From Megamerina dolium (Eukaryota > Arthropoda > Insecta > Diptera > Megamerinidae), in the NCBI GenBank assembly GCA_963854835.1, contig OY978525.1, positions 117,999,018 through 118,063,017 on the forward strand: a stretch of DNA of 64,000 nt, written 5' to 3'. Both the position numbers and the translations under genes were made by a program. Positions within the stretch are counted from its first letter, which is position 1; every line of letters starts with the position of its first letter. Positions 46,580 through 58,702 of the stretch are shown piece by piece. Under the pieces are notes generated by a model. That model did no database searches. It was not told the origin of the DNA and was given only the letters and a program-made list of their open reading frames with translations.

Positions 46580-47560
46580 TAAGTTATGCAGTGTGCAGTG
46601 AAAATTGTGAAGGACCTCTCCCCTCCATGTAATACCGAACGAGGATTCAGACAAGGTGATTCGTTATCATGTGACTTCTTCAATCTTATTATGGAGAAAA
46701 TAATACGAGCTGCTGATCTACGACATAATGGCACTATCTTCAACAAAAGTGTCATGCTGCTGGCGTATGCCGACGATATTGACATAATCGGTATCAGCTT
46801 GCGAGCAGTCAGTGCAGCATTCTCTGAGTTGGAACGACAGTCACGTCGAATCGGTCTTACGGTGAACGAGGGCAAGACGAAGTACCTAGCGTCTACAAAT
46901 AAAGAGTTCCGGCGTCTTGGACTTCGTTTAACTTGGAACCATCATCAACAACTGTAATGACGACAGCCTGGAGATCATGCGTAGTATAACTCTTGCATAG
47001 GAAACAGGTGTTACTTTGGGCTGAGTAAGCAATTGGGTAGTCGAGCCCCCTCTCTCGAAGTTCGAAAATCACACTCTACAAGTCCCTCATTATTTCTGTT
47101 CTAACATATGGCGTAAAAGACTGGACAATTTCCACCACGGATGAGAGGATGCTTGGAGTTTTCGAGAGGAAAGTTCTTCGGACCTATTTGCGTTGATGGC
47201 GAGTATCGAATAAGGTACAACGATGAGCTGTATGAGCTGTACGCTGACATTGACATAGTCAGGCGAATCAAAATCCAGCGGCTACGTCAAAATCGAGCGA
47301 ATTGCAGAAGTCGTTCCAGCGACTTGAGTGTATTTAATTCGGCACCCGCTGGAGGACGCAGAAGATGAGGAAGACCAAACCTCCATTGTAAGCACAACGT
47401 GTTGGGTAACATGGCGGCGCTTGGAATATCCAATTGGCGCCAGAAAGCGAAGAACAGAGAAAACTGGCGCCGAATTATATCGCCGGTCTAAATCGATCAT
47501 CGGTTGTTATGGCCACATAAGAAGAAGAATAAGATTTAAGTTATTTCCAGACTACTTATC
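46580..47560 (+). mobile_element. Non-LTR reverse transcriptase fragment (RTE-like), copy 2
   Basis: Longer member of the same family as 43000-43420: ERGFRQGDSLSCDFFNLIME, LLAYADDIDIIGISLRAVSA, GLTVNEGKTKYLASTNKEFR, then ISVLTYGVKDWTISTTDERM, FGPICVDGEYRIRYNDELYE, DIVRRIKIQRLRQ and a broken end near 47490. Several frameshifts and stops; 5' truncated. Confidence 0.83.
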
Positions 47561-50500
47561 AGGCCATCATAACTTCAGGCATCATCTTCTGTAAGAATGA
47601 CTTGGTTCTTGATGAAATAATTAATAAATTGATTTTCTTTCATTTCACCTTTAGAGTTCGAATCAATAAAACCAATGAAACATAAAAATTAATTGAAAAA
47701 TCATCGACATTATCGGAAAATAATATTTAAGTAGTATCTACATATATAGTAATTAATTTTAAGCTTCATGTAACAATCATTTGCCTAGCGGTCATAGCAT
47801 AATGTATACCACATAATAATACAATAGCTGAGCTAAAGCGTATGAAATGAAAATTCTGACCTTTGAAATGTCTTGCTATTTCCATTAATATAGTCCCTTA
47901 CGTATTTTTTGGACTACCATCATGATGCTTATAATTGTTTTCAAACAAAGGAGAAGAAAAATAACAGAATGAAAACGTTGTAGTTGTTATACTTTTCAAT
48001 TCAATTTTTGTGTTGAGGCCATGAAGAGAGATAAGTTTTGTTTAAATGGGCGTGGTGGGAGTTGGCATAAAACCGAACAGAGAAAAAAGCGCAATAACTG
48101 AATATGAATGTGTTTGTTCATGTATACATACATACATATTTATATGAAAGAAAGTATACAAATGTGTGTGTGTGTGTGTGTGTACATACATAAGGACAAT
48201 GTGTCTTTTATTTGCAAGTGTGGGCTTGTGTGTATAGATGTGTGTGTGTGTTTTGTAGAAAAATGCTTTGAACATAAATGAAAATGAAAATGATAACGAT
48301 AATGAGCTCTAGTGAAAATGACAGCAACGATAAAAAGCAGATAAAACTTTTCCTTTCTACTCTGGCGTGCCGCTGATACTTACCCCTTATCGTATTGTAA
48401 ATATCTGGCTGTGTGGATTTTATGTTTCCACATTTTCACTACTTATCGTACATGGATATTTGTATATGTACATTCTGTCAACAAAGTATCCGGAGTTTGT
48501 CCAAAAAATACTTCAACATAACTATATTCAATTAAACATCAACATTTTTTTTTTGTCTCCTTTAAAATAGGCTCCATTAAAATGTATATTCCAGTATGAA
48601 CTTCAACTTATTTAACAGTTGACTTGAAATATTTTCAACAAAGTGAAAATTTGATATTGAAAAAGGGGCGCTTTCGATGGAATTTATTAAGTTTTTAGTC
48701 AAGAATGTGAAAGGCAGGAAATATTATTCTATAAATCTAGTCCTATGCAGGGAATACTCTGTCTCAAAAGCATCATAATTCCCAGATGATATACTTTGTG
48801 GACTTTTACTCCATACAGAAGAATTTCTGTGTTGATAACACCACAATTATCGACAAAACAGTCAATATGACTTTGATTTTTCTTGCAGTCGGCGCATTAG
48901 ATAATCGGCATTCCGAAGTTTGTTCATTCGTTTGATTCGTATTTGATTTTCGAAAGATTCTCTTTACTCTCAAAACATGTACGATATTTGCAATGAGAAT
49001 GAGTATGAGTGAGAGTAAAATATTAGGCAAATAGGATACTCCACTCATTTATTGTTTAAGAAATGAGTGGAAATATTCTATACATTCGTTTTTTCTCTTC
49101 AAATAAACTAATATTTGAGAGTACTACTTACGAGAGTTTTAGAGTACCTACATACTGTATGTTATAATTGTTGTTGCTTTTCATGACAGGCACTGATGAT
49201 TTATATTATTGCGTCTCGCCGTGTCGTGGTGTTTTATATATTCTATTTTTTGCTTATATGTTTTTTTTATGTAACATAGAAAAGCAAAACGAATATTTAG
49301 AGTACTCTCAAAATGCTTTACTTGCATTTGCAAATGTTGAGATTCTACTCATTCTATGTCCATTCTATGACATTTCTATTTTATTGATTCTAATTCGTAT
49401 TTTCGCCCAGAGAGAATGAATGAGAGATTTTATTCTAAGATCAATAGAGTGTTTTGAAGATACAAACGAATACATTCCTGCAGTACTCTCTTGTATATAT
49501 ATCACTCTATATCTAGTCACATGTTATGCTGTGTTTTTTTTTTTAGTATTATAATAGGTATTCTGCAATTTCATTTCAAACTTCCGCCAGAGAGTACAGT
49601 GCTACCAACTTGAAAACAAAGAAAAATTCTACTTGAGTCTATTAAATGCGAAAATTTTAAGTCACAAATTCCGAATAATTTTTAGTCAGTGTATACTTAC
49701 ATATTTATGCGAGTGTTGAAGGAATTATATATGAATATGTTTATGTTAATTAAATTTCAAATAAAGGCAAAAAGAATGGGATACCACAATGTCAACTATT
49801 TTTAAAAATTTAACGCTACTCGTATGTGCTTTAAAGTGCATCTCCATGTTGTACAAAAGAAGGAGTTACGTTTCACGAATTAAGGAGTGATTTTTTTTTT
49901 CGGTAAATTGTCATGTAAAGTATTACTGCAAATTATTATTTAAAGTATTAATTTTTTATATACTCTTCATTTTCGAAATATTTTTGAAAGTTGTCTTACA
50001 TTTCCATACATTTAAATGAATTATTTGAGGTAAGGCAAGGCGAAGTTGGAATTCACAAACTTGTATCGTAATAGAATATTATTTTTTGAAATAATATAAT
50101 ATAATAATAATAATAATAATAATTTACAAAAATTCATGACCTTTTTTATCATTTTGAACAAAATGAAGGTCAGCTGTGTGAAATTGCATTTGAAGCCAAA
50201 CCAGAGAAAATACAATATAAATCAAACACATTGCCATCGTTCTGTCTACATAAATAATATTCCTCCCATATTTAGGAGTATGTAAGTATGCACGCATTTT
50301 GAGTGCATACCCGGCAGAAAATTGAAGTGCAAGTGCACTACCTTAATTTTTTCTTCCAAACATCATGTAAAAATATTGAAATAAACAATTTATTGAAGTT
50401 GTTTCGTATAAATATTTTCAAAATTAAAACTTAAAATCATGTGAATCTAATAACTTTCAGTTCGAGGTCATAGATTTGTTGTGTTTTACTAAAATTCAAT

Positions 50501-53500
50501 AAATTTATATGACATTTAAGTGAATCTACAGCTCGATAGTTAAGTATAATTCGAATATATATACATATATGATACTGTATGAACAACAACAACAACAAAA
50601 TTATAATTTCAACTAGTTGCACATACATCAAACATGTATTGCAGTATACGTTTATTGCAATGAATATATAATTTAACCCTATAACAACAATATGCCTCGT
50701 CATTTGGAAAAAAAATATATTCAAACTAAATACGACTGTATCCAAAAAGTTGAGTAAAAATTATTAAATAAACCTATAGTTACTCTTCTAAATCAATTTT
50801 ATCTCCTACAAAGGAAACTACATTCAATACAATTATTTTTCCAATCTTTGAGACAATTCAAAATGTATATATTCTTTCCTTCTATGAACTCAAAACAAGG
50901 TCTTCGTAGCGATGAAATAAATCCAATAGTATTCATTTAACTTTTTACGCACAGTGGCAACTTAAAGTTGAAAAAATTTACCTCTTAAATATTTTAAAGA
51001 AAAATATGCCAAATGTACTAAATACTAATAAAAACTTAATAAAAAAAACTTTTAAAGTGGATGTCATATGTCATTTGTATGATAGCTTTTAATAACGCAG
51101 CCGTCAATTCACCGTATGACCTTTGCGTATAACAAATAAGCAACTACTTCCAGGGTTAAGGTTATGCGACATATTAAATAAAATACAAATTTTACGTATG
51201 TGCGAATATGGCGCAAGCGAATCAATGAAGACATTTGGTCGCCCAACCAACATTAGTATAATGTATAGGTATTGTGCAAAAGCAACATGGGTCAGGGGCA
51301 TCAATTTAGTTAAGTAGAAACTGAAAAATAATTTTAAATAATGAAGTTTAATGCAAAAAAAAAAAAAAAAAAATAAATCATAAATACTATGAATAAAATT
51401 ATATTCAATTAAATGGTAAAACTTTGGCTTATTTTTTCCTATACGATATATATGTAGCTACATATGAATATAATATATTTAAAAAATGTTGCATAAAAGT
51501 ATCTAGTACCTTGTTAAGCACTTGAACTAATATCAAATTGAAATATAAATATTAAGATAACTACTCTTTATTGATATGTTCGACAAAAGTGCTCGAAGCA
51601 TTCTATATTTTTTTATATAACATATAATAGTAATTGTTAGATATATTGGAAAGGATTGAGTAGGATTTAAGTTGATTAAGCTTTTAATTTTACAGTGTTT
51701 TTTCAATGTGTTTTTTTAGTGATTCCTACTAAAATCTTTACTGCAATGTATAACTACTTCTTTCACAATTCAAGTCTTGTGTATATATATTTTTGTTATC
51801 TATTGTATAACATATTTTAATTTTATTCATATCAACTTTGCACTCTATTAACTAGACTGTAATTTGAATGGTATATTTATAAGTGTATCTATATGATTGG
51901 AATATGTATTATTTGAAATTGCAATATCACTAAAACTCCTTTAATATGTTCATCATCATCATCTTTTTGCTCAACACCATTATTATATTGGATATTGTTT
52001 AGAGACTATATAAAATGACATTTCAAATAGCTTATAGAATGCATACTCTCATAAATTTACTCAATCAGTCAATGGACAATTTGGAAATGTGTAGTTGTGT
52101 TATGGTTACAAACTATATATGTATACCATATATACATATAAGTATACGAGATAAGTGTTTCTAGTTGATTTTAATATGACCATTATACTTGTTGTTTTAA
52201 TCATAATTTTCTTTGGTTAATGTTTCAAATAACTACCACTAAAATGTTCACCTACAAAAATTGATATGTGTCAAATGTGTTTTACTAAAGTGCAGCATAG
52301 CAGAAAATTTATGCTTCAACTTTATGACAACATCACATGTACCCTATAACAACAATATGAAATTCGTAATTTTCGTAATGAAATGAATGGATAGTTAACT
52401 GGATGTCCATTTCATTACTCAAACGGTCCAATTGTTAATGTTTACTATGAAAATTGCAGTATGCAACTTTATTATTTGTTTATTGTATACATAAAGTATA
52501 TATACATGTTTATATACATATTATTAATTGTACTCTCTGACTATGAATGTTGTTATGTATACTATTTGTTTATTGTATACATAAATTATGTATACATGTT
52601 TATATACATATTATTAATTGTACTCAATGACTATGAATGTTGCCCATGCGTTAATTTGAAATTTTAAATTGAATTGGATAAAAGTATACGCATAACGAAA
52701 GTTATTAAGATTTTATTAAAGTAAAATATTGATGATAAGACTTAAATCTTTGCTAATTTTTTGGTAATATTAAAGGAAATATTGAAGAATGGTATGAGGT
52801 TTATAAATGATGTAAATCATAAATGTTTATAAGAAAACTATATAGAAAAAAAAAATTAAAACTAATATTTGGAGTATATAAACATTTTGGATTTCACTGA
52901 TTTTCATATACCAATATTGCTAGGATTTTTCGAGGTGGTTTTTTTGGATTCTATACTAATCTAATATTGTGTTGTGTTATTATTTACTATCTATTTGAAC
53001 AAGGAATCATTTTCTTCTTGCTTTAGTAACAACAATTCTTAGATGTCAATTTAGAAGCTGCCATTTCTTTGTGATATTTCTGAAAAAAATTTTAAATATG
53101 TGCTAGAACATATTTAACCTAAAAATGTATATATAGTACACATACTTGTAGCTTGTCACTTCACTTCAATACAATAGAATGTTAACAACAACCCTACATA
53201 GTGTATTCACGCTCACTGTCTTTTACATGCACTTTTATAACTACAATACTATGTATATGTATGGCAAAATTGTAACGCAGACACTGCAATGCAATCAATT
53301 CGCTATTTTTCTTCTTATTTGGACAAGTACTGTATTCTTAGTATTGGTTTGGTGTCGATTTTCCAATGGAATGAAATGCAGATGCTGCTATTGGAAAATG
53401 GAAACGAATGCACTGTCATTGTTGTGATTTTTACATTATCAATACAATGCATAAATGTGAATATACATAAGTCTTGACACAAGTTGAAAGTCAAATTGTC

Positions 53501-53799
53501 AAATACATAGAATTTTTGCCTTCAAGTTTGATGTATTTCGTATTTGTATATTTTTCATGAGGTTGGAGTTTATTTGAGCTTCAAATAATATTATAATCAT
53601 TATTGTTGTAAGTGAATGGCTTGAGAAAATTTTTTAAATAATTTTAGCCAGTAACAAAAAATCTATATTAGCTTACCCAATAAGAGTTTCTGTTGTTACT
53701 ATCGAAATATGAAGTTCTTCAAAACCTTCTATTCATCTTAATATTTCATTTCGAGTCTAACATATTGATTAGAACAAAATTATTTTTGTTCTAATCATA
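47561..53799. other. Gene-poor region with simple repeats
   Basis: I find no gene. It holds a (TG)n microsatellite near 48164-48181, an AAT repeat near 50103-50125, a hairpin CCACTCATTT/AAATGAGTGG near 49032-49061, and a tandem duplication at 52471-52643. The many short frames, often rich in Tyr, Ile and Phe, reflect AT-rich DNA. Confidence 0.55.
52471..52643. repeat. Two tandem copies of a 90-95 bp AT-rich unit
   Basis: Both copies contain TATTTGTTTATTGTATACAT, ACATGTTTATATACATATTA and GACTATGAATGTTG. The 68-codon frame across them merely repeats itself. Confidence 0.75.
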
Positions 53800-54850
53800 T
53801 TTATATCCAGTCCCACGCAGGGAGGGCGATTCTAAGAATGTCTAAAGGAAACACCATCGAAATAGGAGGGCACCTTGCCAACAGGAGGTTAGATATTCTT
53901 GCGAAATGGCTACCTGAAATGATGATGTCGATGGACACGATGCATACAAGGTTCAGTTTCATAAAAAGGTTTAAAACTCAACTCGGTAGTAAAAAGAGCA
54001 TGGGACGGCATATCTAAAACTTATGAGATAAACCAGAATATGGTAACATGGTACACAGATGAAGGAGCCGGAGTGGGAGTATTTGGGCCGGAGGTAAGAT
54101 ACTCGGAAGCTCTAGGCAAAAATATGACCATCTTTCAAACGGAAATCTACGCTACTGACTGGTGCGTCTATTTTAATCTCTTACGTAACTAACGGAACAG
54201 AAGAATAGCTATCTCAACTTATAGCCAGGTGGCAATCAAGACAATTAAATCTCATCAAATTACATCGTATCTAGTGATGGAGTGCATTGAGAAACTGAAC
54301 ATCTTGGGTGAAAGCAATCAGGTGTGGATACTACGGGTACCCGGATCACGTGGAAATTACAGGAAATGAAAAGGCAGGCAGGAACTTGCTAGAAAGGGAG
54401 CAGCAACATCGTTTGTAGGACCGGAACCATTCGGCGGATTGGGAAGGGCAACTTCTACAAAATCTTTAGGGTAGCAGAAGATATACAAAGGAAGCAGCAA
54501 TATTGGGACAATCTACCAAGGTTACTACAATCAAAGTCAGTCTTAGGAACATATAACCTAAATCGAATTGAGGATTGTATGAAGCTAAACAAGAATAACT
54601 ACAAGAATCATTACAGGAATTCTGACAAAACTGGGGATTGACTCTATGAAATTTGTAGGTTTTGCGGGGAGGAGGATGAAACCTGGAAACACGTGCTGGA
54701 GGTGTGCCGAAAGAACACCTAGGTGAATATCTACTCACTGATGGCGCAATCGGACTGGGGAATATAGGTGCAATACTACATTTTATAGAGGATGTTGGAC
54801 TCAAAGCAAAAGTTTGAAGCAAAATGAAGGGGCCAAGATAGATCTTATAG
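53800..54850 (+). mobile_element. Degenerate non-LTR retrotransposon fragment (RNase H region)
   Basis: Pieces read WYTDEGAGVGVFGPEVRYSE, TIFQTEIYATDWCVYF and, further on, a RNase H-like stretch to about 54350, followed by a Cys-rich FCGEEDETWKHVLE tail near 54660. Frames change often. It ends shortly before the 3' end of the 5-HT1 receptor gene. Confidence 0.72.
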
Positions 54851-55133
54851 GTCGCGGTGCTACATCCTCAATTAACAATAATAATAATATGTTTCGCTGC
54901 CACAAAGAGCAATTAATTATTCGTTGTATAAAGGATGAGCATCTTAATGTACATGTACAAATGTGCCAGTAAAAGAATTCAATCACAGTTCACCTTCAAA
55001 ATAGTGTAACATAATTACATACTTACCTCAATGTGCTTGTCGTCCATGTGGTACGAATGTGCTACGAATCAGTTAGCAGTTAGTGTTGTGTTGTATTCTA
55101 GTCTTGTTGTTCAATTGGTCTGTCATGGTTTAA

Positions 55134-56240
55134 TTAAATTTTACCACTACGATAGTGTACGGGACGATGTCCACCGAAAAGTATACGCTTGAAGGCCTGT
55201 CGAAATTCCGGACTGAATATTGTATAGATGACAGGATTCAGTGTTGAATTGAAGTAACCAAGCCATAGAAAGAGCGATGCAATGCCATCGCTAATTTGAC
55301 ATGCTGCACACAGTGGTAACATTAATGCCATCACAAAGAATGGCAGCCAACAGACGACAAAGGCACCCGTAATTATTGCCAACGTTTTGGCAGCCTTGCG
55401 TTCACGTTTCGCTTCGAGCGTTTCCTTACGCTTGGTAACCTTGTGCATAGGATTGGATATACTTGCTAGTTGTTGTTGTTGTTGTTGTTGGTGTTTTGGT
55501 TTCGTTGTTGGAGTCACTTGGCGTGATACATTAACGGAACTACCAGAACACACCAACTGTTGCTGTTGCTGGTGCTGATGCTGTTGGCCGGCGGTGTTAA
55601 TCATGCAGGAGGATGTAGATGATGGCAATATGGCTGGTGGGGTTTGTGGTGACAATGCTGATATAGATGTTATTGTTGTTGCATTCGATGTTGTTGCACC
55701 ACCACCACCACCACCACCACCACCAGAACCACCGGTAGTAGCTCTTGTTATTCCAGCTGCCATTACTGTTGAATTTTCTGATGCTATTGTTGCGGTTCCT
55801 GCAGCAACAGCAGCAGCATGGTCTTGTACTTGTTGCAACTGCTGTTGCAAATGCGGATCTTCAAGGACTTCAGCACCACCATTGGCATGTGTTATAATGG
55901 TATGACCACAACCATTGTTGATAATCATTTCATTATTAGGCGTTACTATGCTAACTTTATTTGTAGTTGCCGTTACTTCCGTTGTTGGCGTCGTCGTCGT
56001 CGTCGCCGTCGTCGTTCTTTCCGCAACCGCTACTGCTATTGTTGATATTTCATTGGCTGTTGGTGTTGTTGTTGGTGCTGCGGTTGCCGCTGCTATTGAG
56101 TGTGTTGTTGTTTTTACGGCATTTTGTTGTTGTTGCTGCTGTTGTTGTTTTGGTATTGATGATGATGTGACATGTTGTTGATTCGCTAATGCGACCAGGT
56201 GGGATAAATTTGACACTTGACTTGTAGACGTCGTTGGTAC
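55134..56240 (-). CDS. 5-HT1A: 5-HT1-type serotonin receptor, last exon (gene partial)
   Basis: C-terminal exon of a class A amine GPCR coupled to inhibitory G proteins. The exon opens at a splice acceptor (CAG before 56240, frame VPTTSTSQVSNLSHLV) and ends at the TAA at 55134. It encodes about 270 residues of third cytoplasmic loop with glutamine runs (8 and 7), a glycine run and Thr/Ala-rich tracts, then KRERKAAKTLAIITGAFVVC and WLPFFVMALM (TM6, CWLPFF), IASLFLWLGYFNSTLNPVIY (TM7, NPxxY) and the short tail GGHRPVHYRSGKI. This matches insect 5-HT1A/5-HT1B receptors; I favour 5-HT1A but cannot exclude 1B. TM1-5 are not in the window, so upstream exons lie past 64 kb. Low-complexity length may vary. 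Confidence 0.82.
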   Translation of the reverse strand, partial: VPTTSTSQVSNLSHLVALANQQHVTSSSIPKQQQQQQQQNAVKTTTHSIAAATAAPTTTPTANEISTIAVAVAERTTTATTTTTPTTEVTATTNKVSIVTPNNEMIINNGCGHTIITHANGGAEVLEDPHLQQQLQQVQDHAAAVAAGTATIASENSTVMAAGITRATTGGSGGGGGGGGGATTSNATTITSISALSPQTPPAILPSSTSSCMINTAGQQHQHQQQQQLVCSGSSVNVSRQVTPTTKPKHQQQQQQQLASISNPMHKVTKRKETLEAKRERKAAKTLAIITGAFVVCWLPFFVMALMLPLCAACQISDGIASLFLWLGYFNSTLNPVIYTIFSPEFRQAFKRILFGGHRPVHYRSGKI

Positions 56241-58649
56241 CTGGTTGATGAGATGATATTAAATAAATGACATAATTAATTTCTAATTAACAAATAATCG
56301 AAATAAGACTATCGGTCAGCTCATGTTAATGGTGAAAGGTTAAGTAAAGCAATTTTTTGTTTATTTCTCCATTTTGTTATTGTTATACCCGTATTCCAAA
56401 AATAAAAAATGTCTTTTAATGTCTTTATACTCTCACTTGAGAACATTTTTATTATTTGCTGTAGCATACAAACTGTCGTTATGTAACGCTTCACAGCATA
56501 TGAATGCTGTGTGTCAGCATTTACATTACCACAACATCATTAGTATTTAAATATGATGGAGGCAAAGCACAGTGATGACAAAAACCAAAAAAAAAAAAAA
56601 AAAAAATTCATACAGCTTTTATATATAAAATTACACTAAATCAGAAATTTCTAAAGAAATATTTGTGTGGGAGATTTATGCGAATGTAAGCGCATTTGAC
56701 TTAAAGTCCAATGAAATTTTCTCAAAAAATCTTGGGGTAAGCAAGTTGATTAGTAAATGCATGAAAAAGTTGATTTTAGTGGAATTTAGGTACTCTACAG
56801 TAGAGCAAAATTTTGAAAAAAAAAAATATTTCTCTTTTACCACAACATTTTTGGAAATTTCTTTGAAATTTTCACCAAGTTTATAAAAAAATAAAAATTT
56901 ATACGATCATCGCTTGCTACTGAATCACTGTGCAACGATAGCGCTTTAAACGATGAAGTCACCATATGGTAATAAAAATAAAAATAAAGAAAACAAAAAT
57001 ATTAAAATAAAAAATCGAAAAAAAAGGACTATAGGTCGTCCAAAATATCGTTAGAATTCATAGTGAATAGCCTCTTCTTCCACTACATACGAATAACGAA
57101 CGAATAAAGTTTCAAGTTCAGTTACCACGCTGTACTGCATGCTCATTAGGCTGAAAATTAGCATTTCGCATGTGTGTTCTTAAATAACAAACAAACAAAC
57201 ACCAAAAATAAAAACAAAACATACCAAATGCAGATGACGTAAATTAGCATATTAAATCAGTGTTTGAATACACAAATCATACAAATTGCATTCATAAATT
57301 TTATGCGCATTTTTACGCTTTACTCTCAGCCAATTCACCCATAACTTATATCAGTCAGCCAATTTGACCACTTACTTGTCTTTGCCCATACTCCCATATT
57401 TTTTTTATTCGCCTATAAAATTTGTTATTTCCTTAATTCATTATGAGCATTTCATAAATATGTATTTATTTCCAAATTTTTGTTTTTTGTTTTTGTTTTG
57501 TTTTCTGATTTCCTTACTGCCTACTTGGAGGCATACATATAAGCAAGCAATAAAAATCATATAAGTAAGTACCTGCGTTCTATTACCTACAATATTATAC
57601 ATATGTACTTAATATCAAGAATTATATTCAAATAATTTGCTTTATCAGCCGGAGGTTGTTCGTAATATGAATTCATGTAGATTTAGTCAATTTCAATATA
57701 AGTAGCTCATTAACAATACACATATTGGATGTGTATAGATTTTGATCAATACGTTTCCTGAATTGTTTAAATGAAATAAAATATGCCAATTATTCATATA
57801 AATCTATTGGGTCTTCTCATTCAATGAACAATCCAATCATCGATACATCGATTTGTGGACTTTTTCTGAGATTGTTCCATCAGCAATTTTATCTTTTTGC
57901 TTTCAGCTGAGTTAAAATTGGTTCATTGAAGCGTCAATTTGAATGTGGAGAATAGAAAAGAATTACACAGAGAATTACACGATTATATTCATGGCATTCC
58001 TATTCAAAATTTTATCACAATTCAATGATCAGGTGATTTTTTTGTACCAATGCTCTCTTTTAAAACCCTCATATTATCCAAATAATATAACTTTTCACTG
58101 TTTTATCCTCTAGAAGCAATTCACCAATTTCCATTGGTGTGTATATCAAATTCAGAAATCTTGTTTTCATCAATGTAGGGTACAAATTCACCCTAATATT
58201 GAAGTAAACATCTCAATCCATTATTATAGCAACATGTGTCTTTAACTCTTGTCAACATCAAATGATGCTATCAATGTTAGCACATAATACATTACAAATT
58301 ACGTAAAATAAAAGCATTAAAACACTTTTAAAATGATCGATTTAACAGAATCGATGTTGAAACTTATTCAATTTCTCTTTTTACATTAGCTTTTTCTAAT
58401 GTGCTATATCTACGGCTTAGAAAAAATAAAAGTTATGAATGTGTTTTCTTTTAAGAATACTGTTGATTTGGTATACATTTGCAATGGAGTTTAGTCATAA
58501 TTGTTCTAGTGAATTTTCAAAAATCATCAAGGTCAGCAGTTCCAAAAATTTCTGTGCAAACACATAGCACAGAAATTATTTTGACAGCTGACGCGCTCTC
58601 ACTTTCGAATATCGCCACGCATGATATGTTATTGTAAAAGGACCTTCAG

Positions 58650-58702
58650 GATTTAACTCAACCTGGAAGGCCAGCGCACTAACCACTAACCACTGAGCTA
58701 AG
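58650..58702 (-). mobile_element. SINE head relic
   Basis: The complement contains AGCTCAGTGGTTAGTGGTTA and a B-box-like segment, with a short duplication of GTTAGTGG. The body is absent. Confidence 0.5.

Noticed and set aside
48042..48275. 77-codon frame with His/Thr repeats
   Set aside because: Translation of a TG/CA microsatellite.
55387..56181. Several plus-strand frames opposite the receptor exon
   Set aside because: They are complements of CAG/GGT-type low-complexity codons, shadows of the minus-strand receptor.
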